The notes under the pieces are model-generated. The model was not told the DNA's origin. It worked only from the letters and a program-made list of their open reading frames with translations, and did not search any database. This document shows positions 55,615-63,752 of a DNA stretch of 64,000 nt, one piece after another. A program made the position numbers and the translations under genes. The DNA is taken from the NCBI RefSeq assembly GCF_017798165.1, contig NZ_CP059068.1:1550001-1614000 (forward strand), written 5' to 3'. The number at the start of each line of letters is the position of its first letter. Positions within the stretch are counted from its first letter, which is position 1. The DNA comes from Rhodoferax sp. AJA081-3. Lineage in GTDB: Bacteria > Pseudomonadota > Gammaproteobacteria > Burkholderiales > Burkholderiaceae_C.

Positions 55615-56079
55615 TTAAATCTTTTGAGTGAGTTTCTTGACCGCTGCCATCAAGGCACCGGTGTCGCCTGAAGCGCCCGCGCTCTTAGGTGCTGCGTCGG
55701 GGGCGATGAGTGAGGTGATCTCTTCGCTCTGTGCACGGCTGGCCAGCAGGGTCTGGCGCACCTGAGCTGCCGAAAGACCTTGGGTGAGAAACGTGGCGAT
55801 GCGATTGCTTTGCCCGGCAAGTTGGCATAGCTCGGCAATTGAAATAGCCTGGGCAACGGCCTCAGCCTTGGCTGAATGGACGGCTGCGGAAATGGCGACG
55901 TCATTTACCGTGGGTGTCAATGGCGCTAACGGAGCCAACGGTGCCACTGATGGTGTTGGCGAGGGAGACTTCACGGTCGTGTCGGACGGTGCAGCTTCTT
56001 TGCGCCGCACCTGATCAGCTTCAGCGGTTGGGTCGTCAGGGTCGGCGATCGCCGGGTCATTTGCTGTTTCTGGATTCAT
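55615..56079 (-). CDS. Nested scaffolding protein (Nu3-like), internal start
   Basis: Inside the protease gene and in the same frame, an ATG at 56079 (MNPETANDPAI) has AAGGAGAT 5 bases upstream, a near-perfect ribosome site. The 154-residue product starts with an acidic, Pro-rich segment and is then Ala/Ser-rich and helical. Lambda makes its scaffold Nu3 the same way, from the 3' end of gene C. Prediction rests on the ribosome site and the analogy. Confidence 0.7.
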   Translation of the reverse strand: MNPETANDPAIADPDDPTAEADQVRRKEAAPSDTTVKSPSPTPSVAPLAPLAPLTPTVNDVAISAAVHSAKAEAVAQAISIAELCQLAGQSNRIATFLTQGLSAAQVRQTLLASRAQSEEITSLIAPDAAPKSAGASGDTGALMAAVKKLTQKI

Positions 56080-57012
56080 ACGAATCTCCTTGGAGTTGGT
56101 TTGGAGGACAAGGGAGGCGCTGGACTGAACGTCCAGGGCTTTGGCACTGATCACGCGGGAGGCCACACCTCTCACGTTTCTTGCGCCAAGGTAGGTGGTG
56201 AACTCGGATACGACCTGCTCGGTACTGGCCAGCGAATCCGCAAAGCCAGAGCGAACCGCGTCAGGTCCGAAGAACAAACCGGCCTGCGTATCGCGTATGG
56301 CCTTTGCTTGCATCCCGCGCATAGATGCCACGTGGTCTACAAACAAGCCATAGAGCCGATCCACTTCGGTTTGCAGTCGGCCAAGTGCTGCTTTGTCGAT
56401 AGGCTCATGCGGGGACAGATCGTTCTTGAAGTCACCAGCAGACACCGCCGTGAAGCGGTACCCCTCTTGGGCATCGCGCACCGACTGGTCCACATGCATG
56501 GCAATGACACCAATGGAGCCAACACCAGCTGTCTGCGTGACAAACACCCGGGATGCTGCGCAGGCAATGGCGTAGGCTGCAGAAAACGCCGAGTCACACG
56601 CCAGCGCCCAGACCGGCTTGATGGCATCAACGGCGCGAATACGCTGTGCCAGCTCAAACACGCCACCTGCCTCGCCACCTGGAGAATCGATGTCCAGCAA
56701 GATGCCAGACACCGTCGGGTCGGCCGCAGCCGCATCAAGCATCGCAGCAATGTCGCCGTAGGACGTCAACCCGGAAGCAGCATCAAGCGCAATAGCCCGG
56801 CGCACCAGCGAGCCGTGCACAGGGACAACCGCAATGCCAGTGGCAGCCATATGTTGACCTGAAGGGGATGCACGGGGCGGCGGCAAGGCCAGTTCTGACT
56901 GAATGGGCCAGTCAATACGAGAACCCAGAACCGAGAGAATGATGTCGAGTTTGGTACGCGCAAGCAGAAGCGGCGTCCCGTACAAACGAGACGCCAGGTG
57001 TGGCAACAACAT
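55615..57012 (-). CDS. S49-family capsid maturation protease (lambda gpC-like)
   Basis: A 465-residue phage peptidase. The ClpP-like S49 domain (about 55-260) includes AVVPVHGSLVRR, LLDIDSPGGEAGG and the nucleophile region ACDSAFSAAYAIA, plus TAGVGSIGVIAMH. The C-terminal 155 residues form the scaffold part. During head assembly it cleaves the portal or scaffold. It follows the portal gene by 2 bases. Confidence 0.93.
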   Translation of the reverse strand: MLLPHLASRLYGTPLLLARTKLDIILSVLGSRIDWPIQSELALPPPRASPSGQHMAATGIAVVPVHGSLVRRAIALDAASGLTSYGDIAAMLDAAAADPTVSGILLDIDSPGGEAGGVFELAQRIRAVDAIKPVWALACDSAFSAAYAIACAASRVFVTQTAGVGSIGVIAMHVDQSVRDAQEGYRFTAVSAGDFKNDLSPHEPIDKAALGRLQTEVDRLYGLFVDHVASMRGMQAKAIRDTQAGLFFGPDAVRSGFADSLASTEQVVSEFTTYLGARNVRGVASRVISAKALDVQSSASLVLQTNSKEIRMNPETANDPAIADPDDPTAEADQVRRKEAAPSDTTVKSPSPTPSVAPLAPLAPLTPTVNDVAISAAVHSAKAEAVAQAISIAELCQLAGQSNRIATFLTQGLSAAQVRQTLLASRAQSEEITSLIAPDAAPKSAGASGDTGALMAAVKKLTQKI

Positions 57013-57014
57013 GG

Positions 57015-58523
57015 TCAGCGTCCTTGTGAAGGCGATTCGGGATGCGGCATCTGCACCTCTTCGGGGGCAGCTGAGGGGGACTTGGTCAATTCGTGCCGGG
57101 GGTCGGAATCAAAGACCAGCCCAAGGTCATCGGCGCGAGCGTTGTCGGCAGCAATTTCCCGGTCCACGTCTTCTGCGTCGTAGCCGTTGGCGGATATGGC
57201 CTCCGAGCGGCTCATGAGTCCGGAACGAATGGCGGCCTTCATGGCATCGGCCTCTTTGAGCGGATCCACCCATTGCCAGCCCTGTGGAATCCACTTGCAA
57301 GCCTGGTACTCGCGGCGTTTTGGTTGTGCAGAACCGTATCCCGGCAGCGTCAGCGCGCCTTCGATAACCGCTTGGTCCATCCATGCCGCCCAAATCGGTC
57401 GGCACAGTTGATGCACGATGACGCCGTGCTGCAAGGATTCCACGCGGCGTCGAAACTCCAGGAGCCCGGCCCGAATGGATGAGTAGTTGACCTGCGTCAG
57501 GTCGCCCGTGAGTTGTTCATAGGTGACACCCATGGCAGCGGCCACCGCGCGAAACTGCATACGCAAGAATTCGGAATACGAACCACCCACGTCCGCAGGC
57601 TGAGAAAATTTGATGTCTTCGCCTGGCTCCAGGATTTGCATAGTGCCGGGCTCCAAACCTGCCAGCGCGACTCCATTGGAATCGGCATTGCCTTCGCCCA
57701 TCAGGCTGTCCTCGGGCGACAGACGGGTCACAAAGCCCGCGAACATGGCGGCAGTTTTCTTGCGCACCAGTTCAGCGTCGTCGTACTGGTCCAGTTCGTT
57801 CAGTTTGACCAGCGCACGCGCCAGCCAGGGTTCTCCCCGGATCTGACCCGGCCGAAGCGGCCGGAACAGGTGAATGATTTCTGCGGCATCCACCCGCACG
57901 GTGCTCAAACCACCATCGCCCGACATGGGCGCAAGCAATCCGTCCTCCGGGTGAGAGCGATACAGGTGGTACGCCACCCGCCGCCCCAGCCGATCAAACT
58001 CAATGCCTGCGCGAATCAGGTTGCCGTTTTCTGCGGTGATGTTCATCTGAACGGGTAGATGCTCAGGTTCCAGAACCTGGATCTGCAGTGCAACACTCAG
58101 GACATCGTCAGGCCTGCGGTAGCGAAGGCGAATCAGTGCCTCGCCACCTTCGAGCATGGCGCGGCATGCCATCGCCTGCAGTCCATAAAAGTCGGTGAGT
58201 CCAGCTGCATCAGCTTCCACGGTCCAGTTGCGCCAGAGCGCCTGGACTGCCTCGCGTTGCTGCGCATTGGCCAGCATCGACTGGGGCTTGATACCCGTTC
58301 CGATGGCATTGGCCACATAGGACTCCAGCGCAGAGTTGGCCCACGCGTTGCGGCGCACCAGATCGCGGCTCTTTGCACGCAATTCATTCTGGTTGAACAA
58401 CATGGCTGCAACCGCGCCGGGATTGCCCACCGACCAAGACAGTGCGCGCCTGCCGCCACCCACTCCGTCGTAGGTGGGCGTGGAGGCCAGCAGCCTCTTG
58501 CGAATAGATTTAAACCAGCCCAT
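57015..58523 (-). CDS. Portal protein, lambda gpB type
   Basis: A 502-residue portal protein forming the 12-mer DNA gate. It contains RRNAWANSALESYVANAIG, GLQAMACRAMLEGGEALI, GEPWLARALVKLNELDQYDD and AAAMGVTYEQLTGDLTQVNYS, signatures of lambda-type portals. It follows gpW with a TGATG stop-start overlap. Confidence 0.93.
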   Translation of the reverse strand: MGWFKSIRKRLLASTPTYDGVGGGRRALSWSVGNPGAVAAMLFNQNELRAKSRDLVRRNAWANSALESYVANAIGTGIKPQSMLANAQQREAVQALWRNWTVEADAAGLTDFYGLQAMACRAMLEGGEALIRLRYRRPDDVLSVALQIQVLEPEHLPVQMNITAENGNLIRAGIEFDRLGRRVAYHLYRSHPEDGLLAPMSGDGGLSTVRVDAAEIIHLFRPLRPGQIRGEPWLARALVKLNELDQYDDAELVRKKTAAMFAGFVTRLSPEDSLMGEGNADSNGVALAGLEPGTMQILEPGEDIKFSQPADVGGSYSEFLRMQFRAVAAAMGVTYEQLTGDLTQVNYSSIRAGLLEFRRRVESLQHGVIVHQLCRPIWAAWMDQAVIEGALTLPGYGSAQPKRREYQACKWIPQGWQWVDPLKEADAMKAAIRSGLMSRSEAISANGYDAEDVDREIAADNARADDLGLVFDSDPRHELTKSPSAAPEEVQMPHPESPSQGR

Positions 58524-58744
58524 CAGGTGCCTTTAGACGTGTTGATACGGATCTGGCGTGGGGCACCGGGCCACAGACCCGTGGCCGTAGCCTGCTCCGA
58601 AAGCCCACGACGGACGTCACGCATGGCCACGCGCAGTTCTTCCACCGAGCGGTACTCCACCGTCTTGTCACCAAAGGTCACCCTGCGTTCACCTTTGGCA
58701 AGAGCGCTCTCTAATGCCTGGAGTTGGGTTTCTGTAAAGGCCAT
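58523..58744 (-). CDS. Head completion protein gpW-like
   Basis: A 73-residue protein starting MAFTETQLQALESALAKGER with VTFGDKTVEYRSVEELR, the lambda gpW pattern. gpW joins the portal to complete the head. Overlaps the upstream stop by one base and the portal start by one. Confidence 0.88.
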   Translation of the reverse strand: MAFTETQLQALESALAKGERRVTFGDKTVEYRSVEELRVAMRDVRRGLSEQATATGLWPGAPRQIRINTSKGT

Positions 58745-59136
58745 CAGCGATACACCACGAGGTTGATTTCAGAGGAGTCGTCAAACGACGATGCAGCGGT
58801 CGCGCAGGAGATGTCGACGTACTGCACAGTTTTAAGGTCGGAGCTGGCACGCACCAAGACCAAGCGCTGCTGGCCGGTATTGGTGCTGCTGCGAGCCAGC
58901 GCCGTCCAGCAGTAGTTCGTATCCGGCATCGCCACAGCGAAACGCACGCGGTACCGGCCCGCCGCTGTGCGCGCCACACTAGCGACGTTGTGCGAACCAT
59001 GGATCACCACCTGACCACCCACGTAGCCAAAGCTCACCCATACCCGGGCAATACCGGGATGCGTCGCGTCGATCTTGGTTTTGACCTCAATGCCAATACG
59101 CGCAGCCAGGGCAGCAATGCTGGACGCAAGACTCAT
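58744..59136 (-). CDS. Phage fibre-like protein B
   Basis: A 130-residue protein starting MSLASSIAALAARIGIEV and containing RVWVSFGYVGGQVVIHGSHN, then VASVARTAAGRYRVRFAVAM and MPDTNYCWTAL. This is the beta-rich pattern common in the tip of tail fibres. It lies between terminase and gpW, an unusual place for a fibre. The N-terminus is similar to that of the next upstream gene. Confidence 0.65.
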   Translation of the reverse strand: MSLASSIAALAARIGIEVKTKIDATHPGIARVWVSFGYVGGQVVIHGSHNVASVARTAAGRYRVRFAVAMPDTNYCWTALARSSTNTGQQRLVLVRASSDLKTVQYVDISCATAASSFDDSSEINLVVYR

Positions 59137-59627
59137 CAGACCAGTGCCCCATTGAAGATCAGGATAAAGTCGGTATCGGTGTTGCCCACATCGCTGGCTG
59201 CGACTGCCCCAATGTTGGTGCGGGCCTGAAGCTGTTCAGCCACCGTCAAGGTCTGCGCCGCATCGAAGCGCACGCGCAAATTGACGGCACTCAGAATCGC
59301 GTCAAGGCCGCTTGTGCCGTTCTGCAGAGCCTGCTGGATCTCCAGCAGAGTGTCATAAGCGGCGTCGGCACCACCCAAAATGTCGGCCTTGAGCGCGTCC
59401 AGCAGAGTCACGATCTTGTTGGACGAGTAGGTGCTGGTCGTGGCGATCTGGCTGTCGTCGATGGCGATCGCGGACAAGACTGCTGCCTTGAGTTCGTTAA
59501 TGGCAGCGACCAGGCTCGATTTGTCGGTCGTCGACAGGCTGGCCAGACTGCCTGCGGTGGCCCGGACATCGTTAAATTCCTGAGCAACCCGGATGACCAG
59601 GCTCTCAATACGCGTAGCGAGACTCAT
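59136..59627 (-). CDS. Phage fibre-like protein A
   Basis: A 163-residue protein starting MSLATRIESLVIRVAQEF with SSLVAAINELKAAVLSAI, then GADAAYDTLLEIQQALQNG and RVRFDAAQTLTVAEQLQAR, the helical repeat found in fibre stalks. It ends with DTDFILIFNGALV. It lies between the large terminase and fibre-like protein B. Confidence 0.65.
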   Translation of the reverse strand: MSLATRIESLVIRVAQEFNDVRATAGSLASLSTTDKSSLVAAINELKAAVLSAIAIDDSQIATTSTYSSNKIVTLLDALKADILGGADAAYDTLLEIQQALQNGTSGLDAILSAVNLRVRFDAAQTLTVAEQLQARTNIGAVAASDVGNTDTDFILIFNGALV

Positions 59628-59647
59628 AAAAACACTCCTTTAAAAAT

Positions 59648-61603
59648 TCATGACAGCCATCGGCTGCGCACCACACGCCTGGCGACCCTGCGCCCGTCAG
59701 AAATAACAAGGCCACCGCTAGGGGTGGCCAGGATTTCAGTGGGGATTGCAACGGGTTCGGGCGGTGGTGCCAGACCAAGTTGCTTTTCCAACTCGCGCCA
59801 ATGGCGCTCCTCGAACCGGTCCAGGCCTGCCGCACTGGCACTGGCCCGGGCATAGACATAGCAGTCCAACGCCTCGTTGCGCTCGCGCATCTTTTGCCAC
59901 TCACGGATGGCGAAACCATTGCGGTCGCGCCGGGTGACCAGCTGCTCGGCACAAAGTTGCTGCACGTATTCCGCATCAACCTTGGGCAGGTGCACGAAAC
60001 CAGCGGGGTACTTGACGGTGACTCCGTCCTCCTGGACGTCTGCGGCCTTGCGCAGGTTGTTGTAAAGCTCCAGCTTTGCCATGCCCACCGTGACGGAGAA
60101 CACCTTGATACCCCGGCGCAGCTTCTTGCCGCCCTGCGTGATGTCGACAGCCGTCGGCGTGCCGATCAAGGCTGCACCGCGCGCTACGCCTTTGACCGCC
60201 ATCACGCGGGAGTCACGGCAGGCACGCACAAATGCATACGCTTCCTGCGTGGCAAAGCCGGTATCCAGTGCAAACCGCACCAGGGGCAGCGACGCACCCG
60301 ACTCGTGTGTCCAGGTCTCTGCGAGCATTGCCTGGAGTTGCTTCCAAACTGCGTCTCGCGCGGTATCACCCATCAGAACCCGGTGTTCGACCAACCAGCA
60401 TTCCTTGCCTCTACCGAAGGCCCAGACCGAGGCTTCGATCCGGTCCTTCTGCACGTCCGCACCGCCCACTAGCAGCAGGCCGCCAAGGGGCACAGTGCCT
60501 ATCGAATAGTCCTCACGGCGCTCAATGAGCCGCTGCCAGTCTGGCGCTTCACCTTCTTCGACCCAGGTCTCACCGAGTTCGGTGTTCTTGAAGGTCTTGA
60601 TGGCCGCTGCTGAGCCAGATACCTTACTCACAGCGCCTTCCCAGGCCACAGCAATGTCCTTCCAACTGCGCCAGCCCACTGGGCTGTACAGGCTGGAGAG
60701 GTGAAAGCCTGCAGTCTTGGTGCCGTGCTCCGGGACCATGGCCCGCCACTCACCGTGCTCAAGCATCCAGGTTTTGTGGTGCTCAAGGATGGCGGTGTCA
60801 CAAGACTCGCAGATATAAGCTGCGGTCTCTGCATGTCCTTTGTCCCAGCGCAATTGCTCGAATCTCAGCCATTGGCGGTGTGCACAGTGCGGACACGGCA
60901 CGAAATAGCGCTGCTGGTCGGAGTCCTCGTACTCCCGTTCAATGGCACTCACACCAGAGATCGTCGGCGTCGAGACTATGAAAATCTTGCGCCGCGCGAA
61001 GGTCCGGGTGCGGGCCTCGGCCAGCGAAATCGCGTCGCCTTCGCCTTCCACGTCCAGCGGGTACCCATCAACTTCATCCAGGAACAGGTAACGCACTGGC
61101 ATCGAGCGCAAACCCACCGCGCTGTTGGCACCGGTCATCACCAGAACACCACCCCGAAACTCCTTGGCCAGGATGGTGTTGCCCGAATCACGCGACCGGG
61201 CTGGAGAAATCAGAGCCGACAAGGCTGCGGACTCCTCAATCAACGGATCGATCCGTTGTTTGGAGTTGCGCTTGGCCATGTCCACCGTGGGCCAAACCGC
61301 CATCATGGGCCCTGGCGCGTGGTGGATCACATAGCCAATCCAGTTCGACCCCATCTCGGTCGCACCCAGCTGCGCCGCTTTCATGAACACCACCCGCTCC
61401 ACCGCCGAGGTGGGCGACAGGCAATCCATGATGGCCCTCAGGTATGGCGTGCGGCTGGTGCGCCAGCGGCCCGGCTCAGCTGACGCTTTGCTGGAGAGCA
61501 TGCGGTGCCGATCCGACCATTCCGAGACCGAAAGCAGCGGATCTGGAGTCAGCCCCTCCCGCCAAGCCCGCTCAATTTCTTGGGCACCTTCGTAATCTTC
61601 CAT
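59648..61603 (-). CDS. Large terminase subunit, lambda GpA type
   Basis: A 651-residue packaging motor-nuclease. The ATPase domain has FMKAAQLGATEMGSNWIGY (Walker A-like) and YLFLDEVDGYP (Walker B), then a Cys-rich segment (CPHCAHRQWLRF, CESCDTAIL) and the nuclease domain with LLVGGADVQKDRIEASVWAF and FALDTGFATQEAYAFVRA. This is the GpA family. It is preceded by the small subunit gene. Confidence 0.95.
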   Translation of the reverse strand: MEDYEGAQEIERAWREGLTPDPLLSVSEWSDRHRMLSSKASAEPGRWRTSRTPYLRAIMDCLSPTSAVERVVFMKAAQLGATEMGSNWIGYVIHHAPGPMMAVWPTVDMAKRNSKQRIDPLIEESAALSALISPARSRDSGNTILAKEFRGGVLVMTGANSAVGLRSMPVRYLFLDEVDGYPLDVEGEGDAISLAEARTRTFARRKIFIVSTPTISGVSAIEREYEDSDQQRYFVPCPHCAHRQWLRFEQLRWDKGHAETAAYICESCDTAILEHHKTWMLEHGEWRAMVPEHGTKTAGFHLSSLYSPVGWRSWKDIAVAWEGAVSKVSGSAAAIKTFKNTELGETWVEEGEAPDWQRLIERREDYSIGTVPLGGLLLVGGADVQKDRIEASVWAFGRGKECWLVEHRVLMGDTARDAVWKQLQAMLAETWTHESGASLPLVRFALDTGFATQEAYAFVRACRDSRVMAVKGVARGAALIGTPTAVDITQGGKKLRRGIKVFSVTVGMAKLELYNNLRKAADVQEDGVTVKYPAGFVHLPKVDAEYVQQLCAEQLVTRRDRNGFAIREWQKMRERNEALDCYVYARASASAAGLDRFEERHWRELEKQLGLAPPPEPVAIPTEILATPSGGLVISDGRRVARRVVRSRWLS

Positions 61604-61631
61604 ATACCGTGCCCCAACTTATTGCTCGGAT

Positions 61632-62171
61632 TCAATCTACCCGGGGACGCAAGTCACCCAGTTCCTGCAGGTGGTCGCGCAGTGCGGCTTCTAGTGCCAC
61701 GTGCATGGCGTGCGCATCCACGCCCAATTTGGCTGCCATCTGGGCTGAGACCCGTGCGGGCCAGTTCAGCCAGGCATCGCGCTCCGAGCGCGCCAGCTTG
61801 AAAACATGCGCGATGGCCTGCGGCCGATCCACCAGTTCACCCTTGAGCCTGGCCAGTCGGACCTTGTTCGTTTGCGCCTTGACCACTTCGTTGACGGTGC
61901 GCGCCTGAAGTAGTGATGTGCCGCCAGTACCCGGTGAGGATGGCAACACTGCGGACGATTCGCCGTTGGTCTCCCGGACCACCACGCTCTCTGCACGCTC
62001 CCTTGTTCCCCTTTTGGGCGCATCGGTATTGCGTGCCCAGTCGGCATCGGCCCGGTCCGCATCAATGGTTCCATCAGCTTCTGGCGTGACACGGCCAGTG
62101 CGAATTGCCTTGTGCACAGCGGTGTCGGTGACCCCCCTGTGGCGGGCATAGGCACGAATCGAGATTCCCAT
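61632..62171 (-). CDS. Small terminase subunit/Nu1-like HTH protein
   Basis: A 179-residue protein starting MGISIRAYARHRGVTDTAVH with a MerR-like winged HTH (residues 1-45) that would bind the packaging site, a Ser/Gly linker and a helical C-terminus (EVVKAQTNKVRLARLKGELV; LNWPARVSAQMAAKLGVD). This matches phage small terminases. A TTG at 62183 is an alternative start. Confidence 0.85.
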   Translation of the reverse strand: MGISIRAYARHRGVTDTAVHKAIRTGRVTPEADGTIDADRADADWARNTDAPKRGTRERAESVVVRETNGESSAVLPSSPGTGGTSLLQARTVNEVVKAQTNKVRLARLKGELVDRPQAIAHVFKLARSERDAWLNWPARVSAQMAAKLGVDAHAMHVALEAALRDHLQELGDLRPRVD

Positions 62172-62209
62172 TGGATATTTCAAACATTTGTTTGTCTTCT
62201 TGCAGATTT

Positions 62210-62241
62210 AGCTTGGCTTCCATCTGGAACAGCGCGTTCAT
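62210..62241 (+). repeat. Upstream repeat R1 (AGCTTGGCTT ... GGAACAGCGCGTTCAT)
   Basis: First copy of a conserved block in the upstream region of the small plus-strand genes. AGCTTGGCTT, six bases, then GGAACAGCGCGTTCAT, followed by a TCGCAAC box about 7 bases later. It lies 33 bases upstream of the gene at 62275. Confidence 0.85.
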
Positions 62242-62274
62242 AGAGGCATCGCAACACCACACGGAAACAAGCAA

Positions 62275-62514
62275 ATGAAATCGATCAACGCACAAGTCAC
62301 CGACACCAACCACCGTCCACGCGGCGAGATGCGCATCCAAGTCGACTTTGACAAGACTGGCCCCAGTCTGGTCGAGCACGACGGCCAGACCTACTGCTAC
62401 ACGTACAAGGCGGGCACCAACCGCAAGACCGGATTGGAAGTGCGCGAGATGGCCACCATCGAGGACGCACGCCTTTGGATCACCCTGGACGGCACACAAG
62501 TGTGGGAAGACTGA
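62275..62514 (+). CDS. Small conserved hypothetical protein
   Basis: A 79-residue protein starting MKSINAQVTDTNHRPRGEMR, with TYKAGTNRKTGLEV and ARLWITLDGTQVWED. Probably beta-rich. It has the R1 repeat just upstream. Function unknown; likely an accessory gene of the mobile element or phage. Confidence 0.7.
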   Translation: MKSINAQVTDTNHRPRGEMRIQVDFDKTGPSLVEHDGQTYCYTYKAGTNRKTGLEVREMATIEDARLWITLDGTQVWED

Positions 62515-62587
62515 AAGCCACCCCGCTGAAAAACACTACCAAGCAGCAAATCTTCAACCCAATCACCAACCGACCTAAGGATCTCAA

Positions 62588-63166
62588 ATGACCACGATTC
62601 AACTCACCCACACCCAAACCCAAGTCCTGCAATACGCACTGGATCACAACGACGGCCAGGTCGTCTGGTTTCCTGAAAGCGTCAAGGGCGGAGCCCGCAA
62701 GAAGGTGCTCGACGGACTTTTCAACCGCGCCTTGGTCACCACCGATGGTGGCACCCACTGGTATGTCGCGGCCGAAGGCTACGACGCACTGGGTCGTCCA
62801 CGCCCCACAGTCGCATCGATCGCACCTTTGGCACCCTTGGTCGCAGACCTGGAAATGGAGGCCACTGTGGCGCAACACGAGGCTCAGTGGGCCAATGAGG
62901 CACAAGCCTCAGCGCCCGCGGCACCGGCCACAGATCTGTCACCCGATCCCGTCAAGGTCCGCACCCGCGAAAACAGCAAGCAAGCCACTGTGGTCCAAAT
63001 GCTCAAGCGTCCCGAAGGAACAACGATCGCGCAGATCTGCGAGGCCACCGGCTGGCAGGCCCACACGGTGCGCGGCACCTTTGCCGGAGCCTTCAAGAAG
63101 AAGCTGGGCCTGACCATCGAGTCCGACAAGGTCCAGGGTGGCGAGCGCGTTTACCGCATCGCCTAA
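62588..63166 (+). CDS. DUF3489-family protein
   Basis: A 192-residue protein. The C-terminal domain (about 125-190) includes SKQATVVQMLKRPEGTTIAQ, ATGWQAHTVRGTFAGAFKKK and GERVYRI, the pattern of DUF3489 winged-helix-like proteins found with phage and plasmid genes. The N-terminal part starts MTTIQLTHTQTQVLQYALD. Likely DNA-binding, perhaps a regulator. It has no R-type repeat immediately upstream and may be co-transcribed with the 62275 gene. Confidence 0.8.
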   Translation: MTTIQLTHTQTQVLQYALDHNDGQVVWFPESVKGGARKKVLDGLFNRALVTTDGGTHWYVAAEGYDALGRPRPTVASIAPLAPLVADLEMEATVAQHEAQWANEAQASAPAAPATDLSPDPVKVRTRENSKQATVVQMLKRPEGTTIAQICEATGWQAHTVRGTFAGAFKKKLGLTIESDKVQGGERVYRIA

Positions 63167-63198
63167 CTCAAAGTATTGATCGAAAAGATGCTGCAAAT

Positions 63199-63230
63199 AG
63201 CTTGGCTTTTGATCGGAACAGCGCGTTCAT
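63199..63230 (+). repeat. Upstream repeat R2
   Basis: Second copy: AGCTTGGCTT, six bases, GGAACAGCGCGTTCAT, identical to R1 apart from the six-base middle. Preceded by GAAAAGATGC. It is 41 bases upstream of the gene at 63272. Confidence 0.85.
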
Positions 63231-63271
63231 GCAATTGTCGTGATTGACAACGAATAAACGGGATATCCACT

Positions 63272-63652
63272 ATGAACGCACCCACCACCATGACATCAAC
63301 CATGACCATATCCATCGAGCGCACGCCACTCACCATCACCCGAGAGGGCCTTGCCATCCAGGTCGAGGAGTTGAGCGTGCGCCTGCCCTTTGCCAGAAAA
63401 CCTGCCGACCTCAGCGAGGTGGGCGGCTTTGGCAACACCAGAATCCTTGTCACCGAGACACGGGAGATGACCCAAAGCGACTTCGACTCCTTTGCCAGCA
63501 ACCTGATGAAGTCACGCGACTGGCTGCGCGGCAAAGGTGGCGGGACCGGCGATGGCTACTTCTGCGTGGAGGTCCACGCGCCCGGTCGCCCGTACCTGTA
63601 TGTCAACCCGGAGGGCGGCGACTACGCCCGGTATGTTGCCCGCCTCGGATGA
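63272..63652 (+). CDS. Small hypothetical accessory protein
   Basis: A 126-residue protein with ITREGLAIQVEELSVRLPF, LVTETREMTQSDFDSFASN and GRPYLYVNPEGGDYARYVA. No family was recognised. The R2 repeat lies upstream. Likely part of the same set of phage or plasmid accessory genes. Confidence 0.7.
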   Translation: MNAPTTMTSTMTISIERTPLTITREGLAIQVEELSVRLPFARKPADLSEVGGFGNTRILVTETREMTQSDFDSFASNLMKSRDWLRGKGGGTGDGYFCVEVHAPGRPYLYVNPEGGDYARYVARLG

Positions 63653-63684
63653 CTCAAAAAATAGATTGAAAAGATGCCAAGAAC

Positions 63685-63713
63685 AACTTGGCTTCTCAGT
63701 GGATCAGCGCGTT
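63685..63713 (+). repeat. Upstream repeat R3
   Basis: Third, slightly diverged copy: ACTTGGCTT, six bases, GGATCAGCGCGTT, then TCGCAAC nearby. Preceded by GAAAAGATGC as in R2. It is about 40 bases upstream of the gene at 63753. Confidence 0.75.
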
Positions 63714-63752
63714 ACTACGGGTGTCGCAACAATCACCATCAAGGTCCAAACC

